A stretch of DNA of 64,000 bases from Flavobacteriales bacterium (lineage in GTDB: Bacteria; Bacteroidota; Bacteroidia; Flavobacteriales_F; PHOS-HE28): NCBI GenBank assembly GCA_016705545.1, contig JADIYA010000031.1, positions 1 through 64,000 of the forward strand, written 5' to 3'. A model generated the notes under the pieces. That model did no database searches. It was given only the letters and a program-made list of their open reading frames with translations, and was not told the origin of the DNA. The translations under genes and the position numbers were made by a program. Shown here piece after piece: positions 43,421 through 52,081 of this stretch (the first letter of the stretch is position 1; every line of letters starts with the position of its first letter).

Positions 43421-45324
43421 TGCCCGTGCGCATCTTTGGCGCCGTGCCTTCCCTGCGCGGCCCGCTCGCTGCCCTGCTCATGCGCTTCGGTGCGCTCGTG
43501 GCGATCTACTCGCTCCTGCGGGTGGCCTTCGTGCTCCTCAATCGCGGCTCCTTCCCCGATGTTCCCTTCTCCGCATTCCTGGGCGGCGTGCGCTTCGATC
43601 TAAGTGCGCTCGCCTGGCTCAACCTGCCGTGGCTGCTGCTGTGCCTGATCAGCCCGGTGGAGCGCGGCTGGTTCGCGGTTGCCAAGCGCATCGCCTTCCA
43701 CGCGGTGAATGCGGCGGGCTTCTTCTTCGCCTGTGCTGACATCGAGTATTTCAAGTTCACGCTTAAAAGGAGTACGGCTGACCTCTTCGGTATCATGGCC
43801 GGTGGCGGCGATGTGGCGAGCCTGGCCACGGTGTTCGCTTGGGATTACTGGCATATCGTGGTGCTCTTCGCGGTTTGCATAGCGCTGGCCGAAGTCGGAT
43901 ACCGATTGGGTAAGCGGACCATCAGTGAAGGGAAGCTGCATTGGGTGCGGCAAGTGGGGTGGCGCTTAGCGGTGATCGGGCTGCTCGCGATCACCACGCG
44001 CGGTGGGCTACAGCTGATCCCCATAGGACCGATGAATGCTGCTGATCATGCCCAGCCCCGCTACGCCCCCGTGGTGCTGAACACGCCGTTCACACTGCTC
44101 ACCAGTTTCGGTAAGCCAGTGGTAGTGGAGCACCGCTACATGACGGACATGGAGGCCGACGCGCTCTGGCCGGTGGTGCATGAGCCCGCAACGGGGCGCC
44201 GCGGCGCGCAATTGCTTGATTCGACCCGGGTGCAGAAGCCGAACGTGGTGGTGATCGTCCTGGAGAGCTTCTCGGCTGCCTACAGCGCCAGGTTGAACGG
44301 CGGGTCTGATTGCATGCCCTTCCTTGACTCGCTCATGGGACAAGGGCTGGCCTTCTCACGTGGTTACGCCAACGGGCGCCGCAGCATCGATGGCATTCCG
44401 GCCATCACCGCATCGCTGCCCGAATGGATGGATGAAGCCTTCATCACCTCGCCCTACGTGCAGTCACCATTCACAGCCATGGGCAGCGTGCTCGGCGATG
44501 CTGGGTATGCCACCAGCTTCTACCACGGCGGCCGCAACGGCACCATGGGCTTCGATACCTATGCCCATGCAGCGGGGTACCAGCGCTATGTGGGCATGAA
44601 CGAGTATCCGGAAGCGAAGGACTACGACGGCCATTGGGGCATTTGGGACCGTCCGTTCCTGCAATTCTTCGCGAAGGAACTGGGACAGGAGCAGCAGCCC
44701 TTCCACAGCGTGGTGTTCACCCTGAGCTCGCATCATCCTTACGCGTTGCCAGAAGGGGAGGAGGCCCGCTTCCCGCAAGGCGATCACCGGATTGAGGCCA
44801 CCTTGCGCTACACGGACGATGCCCTGCGCGGCTTCTTCAGCACCGTCCGCCATGAACCGTGGTTCAGGAACACGCTGTTCGTGATCACCGCCGATCATAC
44901 CGCCGATTTGGATCGTACAGGCCAGCAGCACTCCGAAGCCGTCGATTATTGGGTGCCGCTGCTGTTCTATTGGCCCGCAGCCATCACGCCGCGCATGGAG
45001 GAACGCATCGCTCAGCACATCGATATCCTCCCTTCTGTGCTCGAATTCATTGGGCATCCGGAACCGTGCATCAGCTTTGGCGCCAGCGTCGTTCATGGCG
45101 ACGGGCGCGGCCTGGTGATTTTCCGGTCCATGGGTTTCTGGTACGGGATCACCACCGAAGGCGTGTTCTGCTTCAATGGCGAGCACCTGGTGCCAACTGC
45201 GGTGAAGCTCCCCTTGCCCTTGGATCCTGACGCCATGGAACTGCGCCGCATGAAAGCAGCCATCCAGCAGTTCACCGGGCGCATGGCCCGGAATCAACTC
45301 ACCTTGAAGCGCGAGGGGAGATGA
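43420..45324 (+). CDS. LTA synthase-like sulfatase-fold phosphotransferase
   Basis: 634 residues. Five membrane segments (to about residue 215) precede an extracytoplasmic sulfatase-type domain: KPNVVVIVLESFSAAYSARL (metal-binding E near 280), nucleophile region YANGRRSIDGIPAI with Ser where LtaS has Thr (near 321), SFYHGGRNGTMGFDTYAHAA, HSVVFTLSSHHPYALP and VITADHTADLDRTG (His/Asp metal ligands). LtaS/OpgB-type enzymes move glycerol phosphate or a related group from phosphatidylglycerol to a glycan and leave diacylglycerol. TGATG start overlap with the GT gene and ATGA overlap with the DagK gene point to one tightly coupled operon. Confidence 0.85.
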   Translation: MPVRIFGAVPSLRGPLAALLMRFGALVAIYSLLRVAFVLLNRGSFPDVPFSAFLGGVRFDLSALAWLNLPWLLLCLISPVERGWFAVAKRIAFHAVNAAGFFFACADIEYFKFTLKRSTADLFGIMAGGGDVASLATVFAWDYWHIVVLFAVCIALAEVGYRLGKRTISEGKLHWVRQVGWRLAVIGLLAITTRGGLQLIPIGPMNAADHAQPRYAPVVLNTPFTLLTSFGKPVVVEHRYMTDMEADALWPVVHEPATGRRGAQLLDSTRVQKPNVVVIVLESFSAAYSARLNGGSDCMPFLDSLMGQGLAFSRGYANGRRSIDGIPAITASLPEWMDEAFITSPYVQSPFTAMGSVLGDAGYATSFYHGGRNGTMGFDTYAHAAGYQRYVGMNEYPEAKDYDGHWGIWDRPFLQFFAKELGQEQQPFHSVVFTLSSHHPYALPEGEEARFPQGDHRIEATLRYTDDALRGFFSTVRHEPWFRNTLFVITADHTADLDRTGQQHSEAVDYWVPLLFYWPAAITPRMEERIAQHIDILPSVLEFIGHPEPCISFGASVVHGDGRGLVIFRSMGFWYGITTEGVFCFNGEHLVPTAVKLPLPLDPDAMELRRMKAAIQQFTGRMARNQLTLKREGR

Positions 45325-46184
45325 AGGCGGCGATCATTTACAACCCACGGTCCGGGAAGAAGGCGGCGCACCGCATCGTGGGCATTGCTGAACGGCTTGG
45401 GCCCGAACTCGGCGCTGATCTTCAATTGCTCCAGGTCGAAGGGCCGGGGCATGGCACCCAGTTGGCGCGGAATGCCGTGGCCGCAGGTGCTCAACGGGTG
45501 ATCAGCGTGGGGGGCGATGGCACCAACAATGCCGTGGCCCGCGGACTGGTGGGCACCCCGGTTCCATTGGGCATCGTGGCCATGGGCAGCGGCAACGGAT
45601 ACGCGCGCAGCATCGGCTTGCCCTTGGATCCGGAACGGGCGCTGCGCCATGCACTCACCGCTGAAGCACGGCGCATGGATGCCTGCTACCTCAACGACGA
45701 GCTCTTCCTCGGCAACGCCGGCATCGGCTTCGACGCCCGCGTGGCGCACCGATTCGACAAGAGCAAGAGCCGTGGCATGCTCGGCTATGCCCGCATCGTG
45801 GCGATGGAGATCCTGAGCGCGAAGCCCATGCGCGTGGTGCTCAAGGCTAACCGCGAGACCTCTGAGCACCATGTGCTGATGCTCGTGTTCTGCAACACGC
45901 GTGAATTCGGCAATGGCGCCGACATCAGTCCGGGGAGCAGGCCCGATGATGGCGTCGCTGAACTCCGCGTGGTGCGCAAGCCCTCCTTTTTCCCATTGCT
46001 CAAAGCGCTCTTCGATGTGTACACCCACCGCGCCGACAGCAATCCGAACCTACTCGGAATCACCTCTACCGAAGCCCAGGTCTGGCAGGAGGGCACTTGG
46101 GCCCATTTGGATGGCGAGCCCATGGAACTGGGGCATGACCTCCGCTTCCGGCTTGCGCCAAAGTGTCTTTGGGTCGTGGGCTAG
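45321..46184 (+). CDS. Diacylglycerol kinase family lipid kinase
   Basis: 287 residues, cytosolic face. Kinase N-domain: AAIIYNPRSGKKAAHRIVG, nucleotide loop ISVGGDGTNNAVARGL (residues ~60-75), IVAMGSGNGYARSIGLPLD. The C-domain holds LFLGNAGIGFDARVAHRFDK, RETSEHHVLMLVFCNTREFG, ISPGSRPDDGVAELRVV, WAHLDGEPMEL. DgkB/LCB5-type kinases phosphorylate diacylglycerol to phosphatidate for reuse. The gene begins within the stop of the LtaS-like gene (ATGA), which strongly suggests it recycles the diacylglycerol that enzyme releases. Confidence 0.9.
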   Translation: MKAAIIYNPRSGKKAAHRIVGIAERLGPELGADLQLLQVEGPGHGTQLARNAVAAGAQRVISVGGDGTNNAVARGLVGTPVPLGIVAMGSGNGYARSIGLPLDPERALRHALTAEARRMDACYLNDELFLGNAGIGFDARVAHRFDKSKSRGMLGYARIVAMEILSAKPMRVVLKANRETSEHHVLMLVFCNTREFGNGADISPGSRPDDGVAELRVVRKPSFFPLLKALFDVYTHRADSNPNLLGITSTEAQVWQEGTWAHLDGEPMELGHDLRFRLAPKCLWVVG

Positions 46185-46288
46185 CGGCCGCTGAGCAACC
46201 CTTGGCTTTCAAATCCTGTCAATATCCCGTTGACCTCGGCCGATCCGGGTGTCGCATGTGCTCTTTCCTTTACCACCAAACCTGCCCC

Positions 46289-48256
46289 ATGAACGCGACT
46301 CGACCCTTCCTCCTTTCACTCGTGCTCGCCCCGGCACTGGCCTTCGGTCAGAGCAACTGCGGCAACGCACCGGCCATTGGCCTGGGCACGCATGTATCTC
46401 CTGCGCTTGACGGAACCCCCTCCGCAACGCAGTGCATCGGCGGGCAATCCGGCAGCGCTGCGCGTTGGTATCAGTTCACGGCACCCGCGTCCATGTCGGT
46501 AACGGTGAGCAGTTACGTGGAAGGCATCCCTACCGTTGATACCCGGCTGAACGTGTTCGCCGGAACCTGCGGGTCGCTCGCTTGCATCGGCGGGGATGAC
46601 GATACCGGCCCCGGCTACACATCAATCTACTCCTTCAATGCGGTTGCAGGCACTACCTATCTCTTCGTTTGGGACAGCTTCTGGACCGCGAATGGATTCA
46701 CCTTCACGGTGCTCGAGACCGTGATCCCGCCGCCCCCCGGTAACATGGTGCTGTTCACCAGCACCACCATCCCTGGCGCCGGCGGCATTCAAGGCGCCGT
46801 TGATATGAACGACGACGGCAAGGACGACGCAGTGATGCCTGGCTCCGCGAGCTTCAATGTGGCCTACCAGGGCAACGGCGGGGCCTATAACGTGGTGAAC
46901 TACCCAACCACCAACGCCGATAACACGGCATCATGGAGCTTCGCCGTGGGCGATTGGGACAGCAATGGCCATCGCGACCTGCTCTATGGCGGCGGCAGCG
47001 GCGCCACCTTCATGAGCGCGAATGCAGATGGTTCACAGTACACGGAATGGAGCCCGCCCAACTACATCTTCTGCCAGCGCACCAATTTCGTTGACCTCGA
47101 TAACGACGGGAACCTCGATGCGTTCACCTGCCACGATGTGGATGCGAATGTCGGCTTCATGAACAACGGGGCCGGGCTGCTCACCTTCACGCAGGGCGGC
47201 TACGGAACCACCTGCGGCAACTACGGCAGCATCTTCACCGACATCAACAACGATGGCAGCATGGACCTCTTCGTGGCCAAATGCGGCTGCGACCCGCTGG
47301 ACCTGCTGATGCTGAACAATGGCACCGGCACATATAGCAACGTGGCTCCGGGGCTGGGCCTCGCCGACGGCCACCAGAGCTGGAGCAGCGCTTGGGGCGA
47401 CTTCGATAATGACAGCGACATGGATGTGCTGATCGGCGCGAGCAGCGGAGTGGTGCACAAGCTCATGCGCAACAACGGCGACGGCATCTTCGTGGCGGCT
47501 ACCGCCGGTAGCGGCATGGATTCCTTCACCGGCCAGAGCATCGAGTGGACCGCGCACGACTTCAACAACGACGGTTGGATCGACATCATGGGAGGCGGCG
47601 CCATCCACTACAACAACGGCGACTGGACCTTCGGGCACGATGTAGCCGCTCCGGCCAACCATTGCATCGGCGATTTCAACAGCGATGGTTTCCTCGATGT
47701 GGGCCGCAGCAGCGGGTACTACCTCAACGAAGGCAATGGGAACAACTGGATCGTGGTGAAGCCGCAAGGCACCATCAGCAACCGCGACGCCATCGGCGCA
47801 CGCGTCACCATCACCAGCGCGCTGGGCACGCAGATCCGCGACATCAAGAGCGGCGACGGCTTCCGATACATGAGCTTCATCGGCGCGCACTTCGGGCTCG
47901 GCGAGGACACCCAGGTGGATCAGATGAGCATCCGCTGGCCCAACGGCGATATCGAGATCATCAAGAACCCGGCGATAAACACCACACACGTCGTGGTGCA
48001 AGGCACCTTCACTGGGGTCGCCGAGGCCGCTTCGGAATCATTCGGCCTCTACCCGAACCCGGCTCACGACCGCATCACGCTCACCGGCACGGCATCCAAT
48101 GCCCAAGTGGAGGTGATGGACACCGCAGGCAAGCTGGTGCTATCCGGCCGTCTGCTCAATGGCTCGATCTCGATCGGCGCTTTGCAGGCCGGCGCCTACG
48201 TGGCACGGGTCACCGATGCCGGCATTGCCCGTGCCGCCCGCTTCATGGTGAAGTGA
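46289..48256 (+). CDS. FG-GAP/VCBS repeat protein with ASPIC/UnbV domain, T9SS-sorted
   Basis: 655 residues from ATG 46289 (MNATRPFLLSLVLAPALAFG, signal peptide). N-terminal PPC-like beta domain (ARWYQFTAPASMSVTVSSYV, TYLFVWDSFW). Then about six FG-GAP/VCBS units with Ca-binding Asp clusters: DMNDDGKDDAVM, DLDNDGNLDAF, DINNDGSMDLFVA, DFDNDSDMDVLIG, DFNNDGWIDIM, DFNSDGFLDV. Then an ASPIC/UnbV-type domain (RDAIGARVTITSALG, MSIRWPNGDIEII). The T9SS domain at the end (SFGLYPNPAHDRITLTG, ALQAGAYVARV) sends it to the surface. Probably a Ca-dependent adhesin-like beta-propeller. Confidence 0.9.
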   Translation: MNATRPFLLSLVLAPALAFGQSNCGNAPAIGLGTHVSPALDGTPSATQCIGGQSGSAARWYQFTAPASMSVTVSSYVEGIPTVDTRLNVFAGTCGSLACIGGDDDTGPGYTSIYSFNAVAGTTYLFVWDSFWTANGFTFTVLETVIPPPPGNMVLFTSTTIPGAGGIQGAVDMNDDGKDDAVMPGSASFNVAYQGNGGAYNVVNYPTTNADNTASWSFAVGDWDSNGHRDLLYGGGSGATFMSANADGSQYTEWSPPNYIFCQRTNFVDLDNDGNLDAFTCHDVDANVGFMNNGAGLLTFTQGGYGTTCGNYGSIFTDINNDGSMDLFVAKCGCDPLDLLMLNNGTGTYSNVAPGLGLADGHQSWSSAWGDFDNDSDMDVLIGASSGVVHKLMRNNGDGIFVAATAGSGMDSFTGQSIEWTAHDFNNDGWIDIMGGGAIHYNNGDWTFGHDVAAPANHCIGDFNSDGFLDVGRSSGYYLNEGNGNNWIVVKPQGTISNRDAIGARVTITSALGTQIRDIKSGDGFRYMSFIGAHFGLGEDTQVDQMSIRWPNGDIEIIKNPAINTTHVVVQGTFTGVAEAASESFGLYPNPAHDRITLTGTASNAQVEVMDTAGKLVLSGRLLNGSISIGALQAGAYVARVTDAGIARAARFMVK

Positions 48257-48306
48257 CCTTTGCAGGCTAGTGGCCAGGGCACGTGCCTGCGGTCAGCTGA
48301 GTCTTG

Positions 48307-48337
48307 GAAGAGGGAGGCGAGCAACGCCTCCCTCTTC
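48307..48337 (+). terminator. Intrinsic terminator
   Basis: Perfect 13-bp stem GAAGAGGGAGGCG / CGCCTCCCTCTTC with a 5-nt loop, 50 nt after the FG-GAP gene stop, followed by a T-rich tail (TGTTCAT). Confidence 0.8.
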
Positions 48338-48489
48338 TGTTCATAACCTGCGCCCACCCGCTCATCCTATCGGGAAGCCGCGGCCAGACAGGGCTTCCGA
48401 TGAGGCACGGCCGCCGATCAACACGGCATCGTTGGTGATCCGTTCAACCCCGTTCGTCGCGGCGTTTGGCCCCATCGGACCTTGGCGGC

Positions 48490-49170
48490 ATGACAGCGGC
48501 GGTGTTCGAGGCGCGCTACAATAGGATCCTGCGTTCGCGCGAGCAGGGCTACGAGGAACTCTCCGATTTCTTGGGGCGGCGATCCGATTTAGGGCCGCTC
48601 GTGAGGCTTGGACTCTTGCGGCGCCGTGAAGTGAACAATGAGTTCCAGCGTTACCACGGTTACGTGCCTACGCTTGCCGGCGAGGAGTTCCTCCTCTACA
48701 TCGCGGAGAAGGAGCTGATCCTGGTGAAACCCGGCATGTCGGGGACCTTGTTCGCTGCAATGAAGAAGGATCCAGCACCGAAAGCCGTCTTCAAGCCCAC
48801 GTATGCTGAACCGACCAAGGCGCAGTTCGATTCGTGGCGTGCCCAGCGAGATCAGGCTGGCCGTGATCTGTGGCGCACCCAGCGCACTGAGCAGTTGCAC
48901 GAAGCGCTGAATCAAGGGTTCATGGACTTCAAGGCTTTCACCGTGCGCACCGGCGTCGGCGAAGGCGTGCTGCTGAGGCTCGAACTGGCTAAGCCACGCA
49001 GCGAGCGGCCGCATGAGAATGCACTCGCGTTCGACCTCACCAAGGAAGGCCAGCGCTATTTGCACGTGCGCAACCCTTGGGAATTGCTGCTCGTGAAACC
49101 CGGCATGGAATTGCCGCTCTTCGAGCGCTGCGATCCGGAGCGCGCGGCCTATTGGTGCGAGCTGCCTTAG
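48490..49170 (+). CDS. Hypothetical protein with two similar ~85-residue halves
   Basis: 226 residues, no signal peptide or membrane segment. The two halves align by eye: a helical part (GYEELSDFLGRRSDLGPLVR LGLL; GFMDFKAFTVRTGVGEGVLL RLEL) followed by a hairpin and LAGEEFLLYIAEKELILVKP GM or LTKEGQRYLHVRNPWELLLV KPGM. The TLAGEEF / LTKEGQRY part recalls a winged-helix wing, so DNA binding is possible but unproven. ATG 48490 is used. It converges on the next gene, whose stop is 4 nt away. Confidence 0.6.
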   Translation: MTAAVFEARYNRILRSREQGYEELSDFLGRRSDLGPLVRLGLLRRREVNNEFQRYHGYVPTLAGEEFLLYIAEKELILVKPGMSGTLFAAMKKDPAPKAVFKPTYAEPTKAQFDSWRAQRDQAGRDLWRTQRTEQLHEALNQGFMDFKAFTVRTGVGEGVLLRLELAKPRSERPHENALAFDLTKEGQRYLHVRNPWELLLVKPGMELPLFERCDPERAAYWCELP

Positions 49171-49174
49171 CTCC

Positions 49175-49795
49175 TCACTGCTTCTTCAGCTTCCCGCTCT
49201 TCCAGGCTTGGATGAACTGCGCCCAAGCAATCGGGTTGAAGAGGTTGATCGCTGGCGTGCCGCCGCTGTAGTACAACCGCGTCTGGTCCATGGCCATCTG
49301 GTACTGGTAGCTCGATGCGCCGTCGGGTGGGAGATTCTCCAGACGCTGCATCATTTCAGCCGGAGAAAGGTTCCGCATGGTCAATTGGTAGTCGTCGGCA
49401 GGAAGCCTCAGATTCAGGAAGGCATCGGCGAACTGCTCTTTTGATGGCCAAGGCACCACCACCTGCTCTTTGAGCCAAATGGTATCGCGTCCCATTACAT
49501 GGATCATGGAATAGCGGTTCTCCGGCAGGTCCGTGGGGATCATGTAGTTCGATCGCGTGAAGCCGAGCGCGCTGAAGAGCACGGTATCGCCTTCTTGCGC
49601 AACGAAGCTGAAGTAGCCGTAAACATCGCTCATGGTGCCGCGATAGGTGTCCTTCACCATGATGTTCGTGAAGGGCACCGGCAGCAGGCTATCGGTGACC
49701 ACCACGCCACTGAACTGGACCAGCCGGGGTTTTTCGGGTTGGGCGAAGGCAGGAATCGCAGAAGCTGCGAGCAGGAGCACGAGTAGGAAGCGCAT
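49175..49795 (-). CDS. Carboxypeptidase-regulatory-like domain protein, exported
   Basis: 206 residues from ATG 49795 (MRFLLVLLLAASAIPAFAQP, signal peptide). CarboxypepD_reg-like beta sandwich: FSGVVVTDSLLPVPFTNIMV, RGTMSDVYGYFSFVAQEGDT, VLFSALGFTRSNYMIP. A helical tail (FADAFLNLRLPADDYQLT, MMQRLENLPPD) follows. This is the plug-like Bacteroidota domain seen at the N-terminus of TonB-dependent receptors, here alone. An exact TACCTTTG box ends 6 nt before the ATG. Periplasmic; partner unknown. Confidence 0.8.
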   Translation of the reverse strand: MRFLLVLLLAASAIPAFAQPEKPRLVQFSGVVVTDSLLPVPFTNIMVKDTYRGTMSDVYGYFSFVAQEGDTVLFSALGFTRSNYMIPTDLPENRYSMIHVMGRDTIWLKEQVVVPWPSKEQFADAFLNLRLPADDYQLTMRNLSPAEMMQRLENLPPDGASSYQYQMAMDQTRLYYSGGTPAINLFNPIAWAQFIQAWKSGKLKKQ

Positions 49796-49801
49796 GGGCG
49801 C

Positions 49802-49809
49802 CAAAGGTA
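49802..49809 (-). promoter_or_regulatory. -7 box TACCTTTG of the carboxypeptidase-regulatory-like gene
   Basis: Exact TAnnTTTG, 6 nt before ATG 49795. Confidence 0.5.
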
Positions 49810-49871
49810 GACCCGTGGAAAGGCATTGGGCTGAGCCCTGTCAATGCCGCATTCCGGTAGTTTAGCCGACC

Positions 49872-49879
49872 TAACTTGG
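49872..49879 (+). promoter_or_regulatory. -7-like box TAACTTGG
   Basis: One mismatch to TAnnTTTG, 4 nt (AACC) before ATG 49884. Confidence 0.4.
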
Positions 49880-49883
49880 AACC

Positions 49884-50939
49884 ATGCGCTCAGCCTTACT
49901 CGTTGTCGGCCTACTTCCCATCAGCGCTTTCGCGCAGATCACCATTGGCATGGCCGACATGCCCAGTGCTGGCGACACGGTGCGCTACGTCACCTCATCG
50001 GCGGATGGATTCGATCCAGCCGAGACCGAGGCGGGATTCCTCTGGGATTACAGCATGCTCGAAGTCGGGCCCGAAGGCGCCGATACCTGCGTCACCGTGG
50101 GGAGCACGCCCTTCGCCTATCAGTTCTTCTTCAACAATCCCATCCTCTATCCGGAGCACCGCGCCGACTACGCCGTCCGCGGGCAGGACTTCAACTTCCA
50201 AGTGCTCACCGTCAATAACGTCCGCGATTACTTCAAGCGTGACGCCGCGGGCTTCCGCAACGTGGGCTTCGGCGCCAACGTGAATGGCGTGCCCACCAGC
50301 ACGCGTCGCATCCCGGTGGATTGGATCCATCGCTTTCCCATGGAGTTCGGAGACATGGACACCAGTTTCAGCGAGTTCACGCTCAGCGTGCCCACCCTCT
50401 TCAGCTTCACGCAGCGGCAATGGCGCTGCAACGAGGTCGACGGCTGGGGAACCCTCTACCTGCCTGCGGACACCTTCGAGGTGCTGCGCGTGAAGAGCAC
50501 CTTGGAGCGCACGGATAGCGCTTATGTGGAGCAGTTCGGCCAAGGCTTCACCTTCCCGGAGCCGGAGACCATCGAGTACAAGTGGATCGCGCAGGGCATG
50601 GACCTGCCCGTTCTGCAGATCACGGTTGTTGCAGGCCAAGCGGCAACGGCACGTTTCCATTACTCCCCGGTGGATATCACCACTGGAATGGGGCAGGCGA
50701 GGGCAACCGGACTCACAGTTTATCCGAACCCTGCAGAAGGCACCGTGTGGCTGCGCATACCCGAAGGCGAATGGGGGCGGCTGGAAGTGCGTGACGCGTC
50801 CGGCCGATCGGCTCGCACCGTGAGCATGGCTGGAGGCACCCTATTGGACATGGATCTGAGCGGCCTATCGGCTGGCACCTATTCCGTGGAATTAACCGGC
50901 CCCTCGGGACGGGTTTCGACGCGCCTGTTCTTGCAATAG
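49884..50939 (+). CDS. T9SS-sorted secreted protein
   Basis: 351 residues: signal peptide MRSALLVVGLLPISAFAQ, a beta-rich body (MADMPSAGDTVRYVTSS, FFFNNPILYPEHRADYAVRG, RWRCNEVDGWGTLYLPADTF-like QWRCNEVDGWGTLYLPADTF, EVLRVKSTLERTDSAYV) and a type A sorting domain (GLTVYPNPAEGTVWLRIPEG, LEVRDASGRSARTVSM, LSAGTYSVELTGPSG). The body matches a kind of secreted protein common in Flavobacteriales, without known function. Divergent from the gene at 49175-49795 across 88 bp. Confidence 0.85.
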   Translation: MRSALLVVGLLPISAFAQITIGMADMPSAGDTVRYVTSSADGFDPAETEAGFLWDYSMLEVGPEGADTCVTVGSTPFAYQFFFNNPILYPEHRADYAVRGQDFNFQVLTVNNVRDYFKRDAAGFRNVGFGANVNGVPTSTRRIPVDWIHRFPMEFGDMDTSFSEFTLSVPTLFSFTQRQWRCNEVDGWGTLYLPADTFEVLRVKSTLERTDSAYVEQFGQGFTFPEPETIEYKWIAQGMDLPVLQITVVAGQAATARFHYSPVDITTGMGQARATGLTVYPNPAEGTVWLRIPEGEWGRLEVRDASGRSARTVSMAGGTLLDMDLSGLSAGTYSVELTGPSGRVSTRLFLQ

Positions 50940-51047
50940 GCGGATCCCCGGCTGTCAGCTTTGCAGTCCGTTGGTCATTGGCATGCCGTGTGATCCTACC
51001 GGGTCAAGGATGCGCGGGTATTTTCGCGCCGTCATCACCAACCAACC

Positions 51048-51638
51048 ATGAGGAAATACCTGGGATTGATCATCGGACTCGGCATCATCGGCGTTGTGGC
51101 GCTGTGGCTGATGTCCTACTACAACGGAACGATCACCGCTGCCGAAGCAGTGGAGAAGACTTGGGGCGACGTGCTGGTGCGCTATCAGGAACGGGCTGAT
51201 AAGACCAAGAACCTGCTCGAGATCGTGAAGGGCGCTGCCGACTTCGAGCAGGAGACCCTGCGCGAGGTGATCGAGGCCCGCAGCAAGGCTTCGTCCATCA
51301 ACCTCACGGCGGATCAGCTCACGCCAGAGAACCTGAAGGCCTTCGAAGAGGCGCAAGCTCAATTCACTGGTGCGCTGTCGAGACTCATGGTCACCGTGGA
51401 GCGCTATCCTGACCTGAAGGCCGTGGCTGCTTTCCGCGACTTCCAAGCGCAATATGAAGGGATGGAGAATCGCATCAGTGTTGAGCGGCGCAAATTCAAT
51501 GATGCGGTACGGCTGTATAACCTCCGTGTGAAGCGCTTCCCGGGCAACATGCTTGCGGGCTTCTTCGGATTCGCTGAAAAGGGCTATTTCCAAGCCGCAG
51601 AAGGCACTGAGAACGCCCCCGACATCACCTTCAAGTGA
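51048..51638 (+). CDS. lemA: LemA family protein
   Basis: 196 residues: N-terminal membrane segment (YLGLIIGLGIIGVVALWLM), then the LemA helical bundle: SYYNGTITAAEAVEKTWGDV, LVRYQERADKTKNLLEIVKG, NLTADQLTPENLKAFEEAQA, LMVTVERYPDLKAVAAFRDF, MENRISVERRKFNDAVRLYN. The Cys-free end GFFGFAEKGYFQAAEGTENA, PDITF is typical. First gene of a lemA-TPM-TPM operon; the next gene starts inside its stop (GTGA). A TATTTTCG box lies 21 nt upstream. Function of the family is unknown. Confidence 0.93.
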   Translation: MRKYLGLIIGLGIIGVVALWLMSYYNGTITAAEAVEKTWGDVLVRYQERADKTKNLLEIVKGAADFEQETLREVIEARSKASSINLTADQLTPENLKAFEEAQAQFTGALSRLMVTVERYPDLKAVAAFRDFQAQYEGMENRISVERRKFNDAVRLYNLRVKRFPGNMLAGFFGFAEKGYFQAAEGTENAPDITFK

Positions 51639-52081
51639 GCGCGCTCACCGCCGAGGAATTCCTGCCTGAAGCGGACCGCAAGCGCGTTGCGGAGGCCATT
51701 CGCATGGCCGAGCAGCGCACCAGCGGTGAGATCCGCGTGCACATCGAGGACCACATCGAAGAGGATGTGCTCGACCATGCGGCGTTCATCTTCAATGAAC
51801 TCGGCATGCAGCGCACCAAGGATCGCAACGGCGTGCTCATCTATGTGTGCGTGGCAGACCGCAAGGCGGCCGTGATCGGGGATAGCGGGATCAACGACCG
51901 TGTGCCGCCGAGATTCTGGCACGACGTGCTGAGCGTGATGCAGATCCACTTCGCCGCAGGCCGCCATGCCGATGGGCTGTGCGAGGCCGCCAGCCTGGTG
52001 GGCGAGAAGCTCCGCGACCTGCACCCTTACCAGCGGAACGACTCCGACGAACTGAGCAACGAAGTGAGCATCGGACGATGA
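51635..52081 (+). CDS. TPM domain protein (cytoplasmic type)
   Basis: 148 residues, GTG start at 51635 overlapping the lemA stop (GTGA). TPM_phosphatase core: FLPEADRKRVAEAIRMAEQR, TSGEIRVHIEDHIEEDVLD, TKDRNGVLIYVCVADRKAAV, IGDSGINDRVPPRFWHDVLS. No signal peptide, unlike its downstream partner. Its stop overlaps the next start (ATGA). The function in the LemA unit is unknown. Confidence 0.88.
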   Translation: MSALTAEEFLPEADRKRVAEAIRMAEQRTSGEIRVHIEDHIEEDVLDHAAFIFNELGMQRTKDRNGVLIYVCVADRKAAVIGDSGINDRVPPRFWHDVLSVMQIHFAAGRHADGLCEAASLVGEKLRDLHPYQRNDSDELSNEVSIGR

